A DNA stretch of 10,345 nucleotides. It comes from CAZTEB01 sp964612735. Lineage in GTDB: Bacteria > Patescibacteriota > Microgenomatia > UBA1400 > PJMF01. A program made the position numbers and the translations under genes. Of the stretch, positions 1-4,697 are shown one piece after another. Numbering within the stretch: position 1 is the stretch's first letter; the number at the start of each line of letters is the position of its first letter. The stretch covers positions 1 through 10,345 of the forward strand of contig CAZTEB010000033.1 of NCBI GenBank assembly GCA_964612735.1, in the 5' to 3' direction. The notes under the pieces were generated by a model. That model ran no database searches. It saw nothing but the letters and a program-made list of their open reading frames with translations, and was not told the origin of the DNA.

Positions 1-153
1 ATTTATCCTGTGCCCTTTATCATCGTAGGACCACAGTTCGCTAATAATCCAGTCACACTGCCGTCTGGCATCCTAGCTGATGTAGCACCAACCATGCTCA
101 AACTGATGGGCATCGCCAAACCTCAAACTATGACGGGTAGAGCGCTTCTTTGA
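1..153 (+). CDS. gpmI: 2,3-bisphosphoglycerate-independent phosphoglycerate mutase, C-terminal end (partial)
   Basis: The first 50 codons of the window are open in frame 1 and end at a TGA (151-153); the start lies outside the window. The visible peptide has the typical end of the cofactor-independent phosphoglycerate mutase/alkaline phosphatase superfamily: PVPFIIVGP, then LADVAPTMLKLMGIAKPQ and MTGRALL at the C-terminus, which match the family pattern P-V-P, LAD-APT-L-L-G and MTG. The full enzyme is about 510 residues and interconverts 3- and 2-phosphoglycerate in cytosolic glycolysis using two metal ions; the metal ligands are upstream and cannot be checked here. The TGA stop shows that this organism reads TGA as termination. 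The next gene begins 4 bp downstream on the same strand, so they are probably cotranscribed. Phosphopentomutase or another superfamily member is a less likely alternative, because the ending fits GpmI best. Confidence 0.85.
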   Translation: MYPVPFIIVGPQFANNPVTLPSGILADVAPTMLKLMGIAKPQTMTGRALL

Positions 154-157
154 TGTC

Positions 158-877
158 GTGCAAGAAGATCTCACCTCACGCTTCTCGCCGTTAATCACTC
201 AAACCGCACTTTACACGGTGGACACTTTCCTAGAAAATGTCGCTATGGCTTTTATAGACACTACCCAATTTGTAGAACTCAGCACGAGCCCGTGGGCTCA
301 AGTAATTTTAGGCAGTTTATCTCTGTCTGAGTCAGCTTTTTTCATCATACCTCCAGAGGTGATGATGATTCCCATGTCTCTAACAACTCCCAATATGGCT
401 ATATGGCTTGGAATCGTCACCACCATTACTTCAGTAATCGGTGCGGCTGTAGGATATGTCATAGGTAAAAAAGGTGGTAAACCCGTACTCACCAGGTTAT
501 TTGATCAGAAAAAAATTGACGCGGTGCACGTCCTATTTAAAAAATATGACACAACTGCGATTTTCATCTCAGCCTTCACGCCAATACCTTTTAAGGTCTT
601 TACCATAGGTGCGGGCGTATTTGATCTTGATTTCAAGCGCTTCATGGTAGCTGCTACCATCGGTAGAGGCAGTCGCTATATGCTGATCGCAGGAATGATT
701 GCTATTTTTGGTGAATCAATTCGCTACTTTTTAGAACACCAGTTCGACAAAGTGGTGGCAGTTGGGACAGTGTTGCTCCTAGCAGCTTTCGCTGTGTACA
801 CGTTCGGCATTCCATTCCTTGAGAGACATGCTGTAGCTTCATCCTTCAAAGCTCGACTTCAACGCTTTTTCAAGTAG
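158..877 (+). CDS. YqaA/DedA-family membrane protein (VTT domain)
   Basis: This is a polytopic inner-membrane protein of the SNARE-associated/DedA superfamily, YqaA-like branch (COG1238 type). Proteins with this VTT fold are linked to lipid scrambling or transport and membrane homeostasis; the substrate here cannot be told. What is seen: a SESAFFIIPPEVMMIP segment (about residues 57-72) with the re-entrant Pro-rich signature, a hydrophobic segment at about 80-103, the motif FTPIPFKVFTIGAGVF from residue 140, GRGSRY at 169-174 (the conserved Gly/Arg pair), and a final membrane helix at about 202-224 with a basic tail. The GTG at 158 follows the gpmI stop by 4 bp but has no clear Shine-Dalgarno. 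Family members usually start nearer the first membrane segment, so GTG 218 or ATG 245 (210 residues, close to usual family length) may be the true start. The family call is firm; the start is not. Confidence 0.85.
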   Translation: MQEDLTSRFSPLITQTALYTVDTFLENVAMAFIDTTQFVELSTSPWAQVILGSLSLSESAFFIIPPEVMMIPMSLTTPNMAIWLGIVTTITSVIGAAVGYVIGKKGGKPVLTRLFDQKKIDAVHVLFKKYDTTAIFISAFTPIPFKVFTIGAGVFDLDFKRFMVAATIGRGSRYMLIAGMIAIFGESIRYFLEHQFDKVVAVGTVLLLAAFAVYTFGIPFLERHAVASSFKARLQRFFK

Positions 878-897
878 TTTGATATACAAAGATACTG

Positions 898-927
898 TTG
901 CAACTTTCGGTTTTCTTCGGTTATTCT
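898..927 (+). promoter_or_regulatory. Candidate lexA promoter
   Basis: TTGCAA (898-903) and TATTCT (922-927) are separated by 18 bp, each matching 4 of 6 bases of the sigma-70-type hexamers. Transcription would start near 934, inside the left arm of the inverted repeat described next, which would suit autorepression by LexA. An alternative is the TGATATACA stretch at 880-888, which looks like an extended -10. Neither is strong. Confidence 0.3.
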
Positions 928-973
928 GATAGTACTTTTGGGATAGTTACGCCCAAATGAAAACCGTACTATC
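928..973. promoter_or_regulatory. Inverted repeat upstream of lexA, candidate LexA operator
   Basis: GATAGTAC (928-935) and GTACTATC (966-973) are perfect reverse complements separated by 30 bp, and a third similar half-site, GATAGTTAC, lies between them at 942-950. The right arm sits immediately before the Shine-Dalgarno of lexA. Related bases occur as a tighter palindrome in front of uvrB (2364-2379). LexA commonly binds inverted repeats at its own promoter, so these are the best operator candidates here, but this exact box is inferred from two promoters only. The arms could also pair in RNA and hide the ribosome binding site. Confidence 0.45.
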
Positions 974-980
974 AAAGGAG
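974..980 (+). promoter_or_regulatory. Shine-Dalgarno of lexA
   Basis: AAAGGAG ends 4 bp before the ATG at 985. It is the only strong anti-16S match before any start in this window, fixes the lexA start, and contrasts with the other genes, which lack one. Confidence 0.75.
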
Positions 981-984
981 AAAC

Positions 985-1605
985 ATGCCGGTAACCCTCT
1001 ACAAACGACAACGACAGATCGTTGACTTCATCGCTCAGTACATCCAACGCAATGGGTTTTCCCCTACACTTCAAGAGATTGCTGACGCCATAGGTGTTTC
1101 ATCCCTTGCCACCGTGCACGAACACCTACAGGCATTACAGCGCAAAAAAGTTATCAAGAAGTATGATGGTGCTGTTCGAGGCATCGAGCTACTGGACAGA
1201 ACCTTTCTTAAAATGACTGACAGTGTCGATTTACCTCTAATGGGGTACATAGCTGCTGGCCAACCAATCGAGCCCCATAGTGACGACAATGCCACCTTCA
1301 AAGTTTCACCTGAGATGATCACCAGTAAGTTTCGCTGTTATGTACTTCAAGTCAAAGGTCAGTCTATGATCGAAGACCACATAGATGATGGCGATTACGT
1401 GGTTATTCAAGAGACAAAAGATGTCAAAAATGGAGACATCGTAGTCGCTTTGCTAGATAACGGGCTAGCAACACTCAAGCGCTACTTCAAAGAACTAACC
1501 AGGATTAGATTAGAACCAGCTAACTCAACCATGAGTCCCATCTACGCTACCAACGTAGAGATTCAAGGGAGAGTGGTGGGTCTTATTAGGAAGTTTCAGT
1601 ACTAA
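985..1605 (+). CDS. lexA: LexA SOS-response transcriptional repressor
   Basis: LexA is the cytosolic repressor of the SOS regulon; activated RecA triggers its self-cleavage after DNA damage. The 206-residue length is normal. The N-terminal winged helix is visible at about residues 5-70: KRQRQIVDFI, then the PTLQEIADAIGVSSLATVHEHLQAL recognition-helix region written here as PTLQEIADAIG and SLATVHEHLQAL. The scissile Ala-Gly is A91-G92 in GYIAAGQP. The S24-type catalytic dyad is Ser127 (in KGQSM) and Lys165 (in ATLKRYF), 38 residues apart, close to the E. coli Ser119/Lys156 spacing. All functional residues are present, so it should be a cleavable, active repressor. The start is fixed by AAAGGAG at 974-980. 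The 3' end overlaps the convergent cofE-like gene by 20 bp. Autoregulation through the upstream inverted repeats is likely, and uvrB and the repair genes downstream are the obvious targets. Confidence 0.96.
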   Translation: MPVTLYKRQRQIVDFIAQYIQRNGFSPTLQEIADAIGVSSLATVHEHLQALQRKKVIKKYDGAVRGIELLDRTFLKMTDSVDLPLMGYIAAGQPIEPHSDDNATFKVSPEMITSKFRCYVLQVKGQSMIEDHIDDGDYVVIQETKDVKNGDIVVALLDNGLATLKRYFKELTRIRLEPANSTMSPIYATNVEIQGRVVGLIRKFQY

Positions 1606-2341
1606 CACCACCAACCCTCCAGTCAGCTTTTTTTAGAAGGGGGGCATAGACATCATCACTGAGTGGTATTCTGTTTTCCGACTTTTCCTGCGCAGAAGGT
1701 GGTTCGTCGACAAACACAATATGGGTGATATCTTCTACGAGGCAGAGTGGAGTAGAACTGTCGCCTTCTCCCATCTCTAACACTGCGGCTGAAGCTAAGC
1801 CTTCAGCAATGTTCATTTGGGTCATGACTAGCTCGCGACCAACCAAATCTTTCGTTCCTCTAAGATCCTTGCGGGGAATAAATCCGCAGTAAGCCAAGCT
1901 TCTACCTACCACTCCCCAGCGCAGTGGCTGAGTAGTGCTATCACTAACGACCACACCAACTTCAGAAACGCCATACTCTTCACGCAAAAAAGACCAAATC
2001 CGCTTAGCACTCACAAAGGAGTCTTTGGGTAATAGCATATAGATGTCTTCACCATTGGACTCATCGATGCCGGATGACACTGCCAGAATGCCATTTTTTA
2101 TAGTGAGCGTCACCCCAAATTCTGATTCACTGGGATCAAGATATTGCTCAGCTTCAGATACGATGAGTTGCTGCTTATCAACACCTTCTAGGGCTACTAC
2201 ATTTCCCTCACATAAACTGATAATTTTAGAAGTAACTACAAGCACTGATCGCTCTGGAACTGAGTCCAGATGGTTTCTGAGAAATTCCCAGAGGTCATCC
2301 TTGGGAGTCACTAATGAAGTTTTGATGGGTGTGACACGCAT
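1586..2341 (-). CDS. cofE: CofE-family protein (coenzyme F420-0:L-glutamate ligase-like)
   Basis: A 251-residue protein of the CofE family, whose characterised members add glutamate to F420-0 through a GTP-dependent gamma-glutamyl ligation. Family marks seen: VVTSKIISLCEG at residues 35-46, SGIDESN at 90-96, and the SDSTTQPLRWGVVGRSLAYCG stretch from about 133 to 153 (read as SDSTTQPLRWG plus GRSLAYCG), which corresponds to the family's D-T-x-G-R-P-x-R-x-G segment with changes (STTQP for T-x-GRP). No other F420 gene is in view, so the true substrate may be a different glutamyl acceptor; the symbol denotes family only. The ATG at 2341 is chosen because the peptide beginning MRVTPIK fits the family N-terminus and a TATAAT lies 7 bp upstream. 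A longer reading from the ATG at 2383 adds 14 unconserved residues and would overlap the uvrB start. The gene is convergent with lexA and divergent from uvrB, which is unusual inside a repair cluster. Confidence 0.82.
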   Translation of the reverse strand: MRVTPIKTSLVTPKDDLWEFLRNHLDSVPERSVLVVTSKIISLCEGNVVALEGVDKQQLIVSEAEQYLDPSESEFGVTLTIKNGILAVSSGIDESNGEDIYMLLPKDSFVSAKRIWSFLREEYGVSEVGVVVSDSTTQPLRWGVVGRSLAYCGFIPRKDLRGTKDLVGRELVMTQMNIAEGLASAAVLEMGEGDSSTPLCLVEDITHIVFVDEPPSAQEKSENRIPLSDDVYAPLLKKADWRVGGVSTETS

Positions 2342-2348
2342 AGCGTGC

Positions 2349-2354
2349 ATTATA
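2349..2354 (-). promoter_or_regulatory. -10 box of the cofE-like gene
   Basis: Read on the minus strand this is a perfect TATAAT, with only 7 bp between it and the ATG at 2341. Transcription would begin at or within a base or two of the start codon, giving a leaderless mRNA. The -35 region is weak (a TTACTA-like stretch 18 bp upstream) and falls within the palindrome at 2364-2379, so a bound repressor there would block it. Confidence 0.5.
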
Positions 2355-2363
2355 CCGCCTGGC

Positions 2364-2379
2364 GTACTAAAATAGTAAC
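2364..2379. promoter_or_regulatory. Palindrome between cofE-like gene and uvrB, candidate LexA operator
   Basis: The sequence GTACTAAAATAGTAAC contains the perfect inverted repeat TACT-N5-AGTA (2365-2377). It shares the GTACT and ATAGT-AC elements with the lexA upstream region (GTACT at 932-936, ATAGTTAC at 943-950, GTACTATC at 966-973). It covers the putative uvrB -10 and the -35 area of the divergent gene, so one site could control both. Assignment to LexA is an inference from that sharing and from uvrB being a classical SOS gene. Confidence 0.45.
2368..2373 (+). promoter_or_regulatory. Candidate -10 box of uvrB
   Basis: TAAAAT matches 5 of 6 bases of TATAAT and lies 8 bp before the uvrB ATG at 2382, predicting a leaderless or nearly leaderless transcript. 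No Shine-Dalgarno is present in that gap. The -35 area (around 2345-2350) is poor, so the assignment rests on the -10 and its position inside the palindrome. Confidence 0.38.
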
Positions 2380-2381
2380 TC

Positions 2382-4634
2382 ATGTCATTTACACTAACAT
2401 CGAACTATCAACCTACAGGCGACCAGCCAGGAGCTATAGCAAAGCTTACTGAGGGCGTTGAGAAAGGCAAAGATCATCAGGTGCTACTTGGCGTGACTGG
2501 GTCAGGCAAAACCTTCACCATGGCCAACGTCATTCAAAATACGAAGAAGCCAACACTCGTCATCGCGCACAACAAGACATTGGCGGCACAACTCTATCAG
2601 GAGTTTAGAGACTTCTTTCCAAATAATGCTGTCAGTTACTTTGTGTCGTACTACGACTACTACCAGCCCGAAGCGTACATCCCCACTACTGACACTTACA
2701 TCGAAAAAGATTCTTCGATCAATGATGAGATCGATAAACTGCGGCTAGCCACCACGTCAAATCTACTCACTAGGAGAGATGTCATCGTAGTCGCCTCAGT
2801 ATCGTGCATCTACAATTTAGGTTCTCCCGTTGAGTACGGTCGCTATGTACTAGAACTAGTAGAGGGAGAGCTGATCTCAAGAGAAACCCTACTTACGCAA
2901 CTTGCGAATCTGCAGTATGACCGCTCAGAGGCTGAACTGCGGAGGGGAACCTATCGACTACGAGGCGACATCATTCAGATTTGGCCAGCCTACGAGGATA
3001 GGGCACTGCGTATCGATACTCTAGAAAATCGCATCACCACCATCGACTGGATAGATCCCATCTCTGGCTCAGTACTTACCGAAGGCGAAAATGAACACCG
3101 AGGAAGGTTCGTCATCTATCCCGCTAAACACTATGTAGTTGACCCAACTAGTAAGCAGCAAAGCATTGCGCACATACGAAGTGATTTGGCGCAACAGCTG
3201 ACCCAGTTTAAAGAACAAGGCAAAGTTATAGAAAGTTATCGTTTAAAACAGAAGGTCGAGTATGACCTTGAAATGATCGAGAACCTCGGCTTCGTCAATG
3301 GTATTGAGAACTACTCTCGATACTTTGACGGTCGATCACCAGGAGATGCGCCATTCACACTACTAGACTATTTTGCTGAGAACAGCAGGCAGTTTGACAC
3401 TGGTGGCTTCCTAACAATCGTCGATGAAAGTCACATGACACTACCTCAGATCCGAGGCATGCATAACGGTGATCGAGCTCGCAAAGAAACTTTGATCGAG
3501 TATGGCTTTAGGCTGCCAAGTGCCCTAGACAACCGCCCCCTCACATTTGACGAATTTTTGGAGAGAAATGACCAATGCATTCACGTTTCAGCAACTCCAG
3601 CTGACTGGGAAATCTCGCACGCAAGCGGTACCGTTGTAGAGCAAGTGATTCGACCGACTAACTTACTTGATCCCGAGGTTGAGCTGCGTCCTAGCCAAGG
3701 TCAGATAGAAGATTTGGTTATAGAGTGTATTCTTCGCAAGCAAAAAGGGCAGAGAACTCTCATCACCACCTTAACCAAAAAAATGGCAGAAGCACTCACG
3801 AGCTATCTCAATGATAGAAGTAAAATCAAGAAACTGGTCACATCGTTTAAAGCTTCAAGTGTTCAACAAAGCACACAGCATGATCCTGAGAAAATCATTC
3901 GAGCTAATGAGCAACTACCCATCGATGATATGGAAATTGGTCCCTTAGACACGAGCTATTTTTCTCGAGCTCAACTTCCTAGCGACTTCATACTCCATGA
4001 TCAAGACTTTCCCAAGGTGGCATATCTGCACTCAGATATCGACACACTAGAACGCTCCGATATACTGGCTGACCTGCGACGTGGCTCGTATGACGTCTTG
4101 GTGGGAATCAACTTACTCCGAGAAGGTCTCGACCTTCCTGAAGTGACACTAGTCGCGATACTTGATGCCGACAAAGAAGGCTTCTTGCGTTCCACCACTT
4201 CAATGATTCAAACCATGGGTAGAGCCGCTCGCCACACAGATGGTCATGCCATTTTGTATGCAGACCGCCTAACTGGCTCTATGCAGTCAGCTATCTCTGA
4301 AACACAACGTCGTCGAGCGCTACAAATGGCCCACAACCAACAACAAGGTGTCTCGCCCCAAACAATATCGAAACCAATTAGAGAACGAATGATCGAGAAG
4401 AAAGAGAAAGAAACAGATACTAAACATCGCCAACCAAGAAAAACAACCGTAGCTTTGAACAAAAATGAGCAGGTCACACTCGAAGACATCTCGGCAAATG
4501 ACCTTACGCCGTACGATCGTAAACAGCTTTCCAGAAAGCTGCGCAGAAGAATGAAGCAGGCCGCCAACGAGATGGAGTACGAGTTAGCAGCAACACTACG
4601 AGATACCATCTCCACCCTCGAAAATATCGAGTAA
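2382..4634 (+). CDS. uvrB: UvrABC excinuclease subunit B (damage-verifying helicase-like ATPase)
   Basis: UvrB receives damaged DNA from UvrA, verifies the lesion by threading one strand behind its beta-hairpin, and recruits UvrC. Seen: the N-terminus YQPTGDQP, Walker A GVTGSGKT (residues 37-44), the aromatic beta-hairpin YYDYYQPEAYIP (90-101) and following TYIEKDSSIN, the DEAD-type box DESH (348-351), GFRLPSALDNRPL, HVSATP, motif V/VI segments GINLLREGLDLPEV and QTMGRAARH, and a C-terminal UVR motif (about 712-750) that contacts UvrC. At 750 residues it is about 80-90 longer than usual. Most of the excess is an insertion of about 60 residues at 482-544, between the TLTKKMAEALTSYL helix and KVAYLHSDID of motor domain 2; a few extra residues also precede the DESH box. 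The start at 2382 has no Shine-Dalgarno and follows a putative -10 by 8 bp. A candidate LexA operator overlaps the promoter, and uvrA follows 63 bp downstream. Confidence 0.97.
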   Translation: MSFTLTSNYQPTGDQPGAIAKLTEGVEKGKDHQVLLGVTGSGKTFTMANVIQNTKKPTLVIAHNKTLAAQLYQEFRDFFPNNAVSYFVSYYDYYQPEAYIPTTDTYIEKDSSINDEIDKLRLATTSNLLTRRDVIVVASVSCIYNLGSPVEYGRYVLELVEGELISRETLLTQLANLQYDRSEAELRRGTYRLRGDIIQIWPAYEDRALRIDTLENRITTIDWIDPISGSVLTEGENEHRGRFVIYPAKHYVVDPTSKQQSIAHIRSDLAQQLTQFKEQGKVIESYRLKQKVEYDLEMIENLGFVNGIENYSRYFDGRSPGDAPFTLLDYFAENSRQFDTGGFLTIVDESHMTLPQIRGMHNGDRARKETLIEYGFRLPSALDNRPLTFDEFLERNDQCIHVSATPADWEISHASGTVVEQVIRPTNLLDPEVELRPSQGQIEDLVIECILRKQKGQRTLITTLTKKMAEALTSYLNDRSKIKKLVTSFKASSVQQSTQHDPEKIIRANEQLPIDDMEIGPLDTSYFSRAQLPSDFILHDQDFPKVAYLHSDIDTLERSDILADLRRGSYDVLVGINLLREGLDLPEVTLVAILDADKEGFLRSTTSMIQTMGRAARHTDGHAILYADRLTGSMQSAISETQRRRALQMAHNQQQGVSPQTISKPIRERMIEKKEKETDTKHRQPRKTTVALNKNEQVTLEDISANDLTPYDRKQLSRKLRRRMKQAANEMEYELAATLRDTISTLENIE

Positions 4635-4640
4635 GATTGA

Positions 4641-4674
4641 TATACTTGATTTTCGTATTTTGTTTGTATTTAAT
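4641..4674 (+). promoter_or_regulatory. Candidate uvrA promoter(s)
   Basis: Two readings are possible in the 63-bp uvrB-uvrA gap. One is an extended -10, TGATATACT (TATACT at 4641-4646), with TCGAAA 17 bp upstream at 4618-4623. The other is TTGATT (4646-4651) with TTTAAT (4669-4674) at 17-bp spacing, giving a leader of about 17 nt. Neither leads to a Shine-Dalgarno before the ATG at 4698. The gap also allows simple read-through from uvrB. Confidence 0.35.
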
Positions 4675-4697
4675 GGAACCTTGTTCACACAGTAGTC

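Noticed and set aside
153..194. ATG at 153-155 overlapping the gpmI stop (TGATG) as a start for the next gene
   Set aside because: That frame closes at a TAA after about 13 codons; the VTT-domain protein is in a different frame.
1573..1633. Possible terminator after lexA: TGGTGG (1574-1579) / CCACCA (1608-1613) followed by a T-run at 1627-1633
   Set aside because: The stem is 6 bp with a 28-nt loop and the T-run starts 13 nt after it, inside the opposite coding gene; not a convincing intrinsic terminator.
2342..2383. N-terminal extension of the cofE-like protein from the ATG at 2383, making its start overlap the uvrB start through a shared CATG
   Set aside because: The extra 14 residues do not fit the family, and a perfect TATAAT sits just upstream of the internal ATG at 2341, which fits the family start.
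3825..4013. The UvrB insertion as a frameshift or assembly error
   Set aside because: The frame is the same before and after, both flanks match the family exactly, and no stop or repeat marks the junctions.
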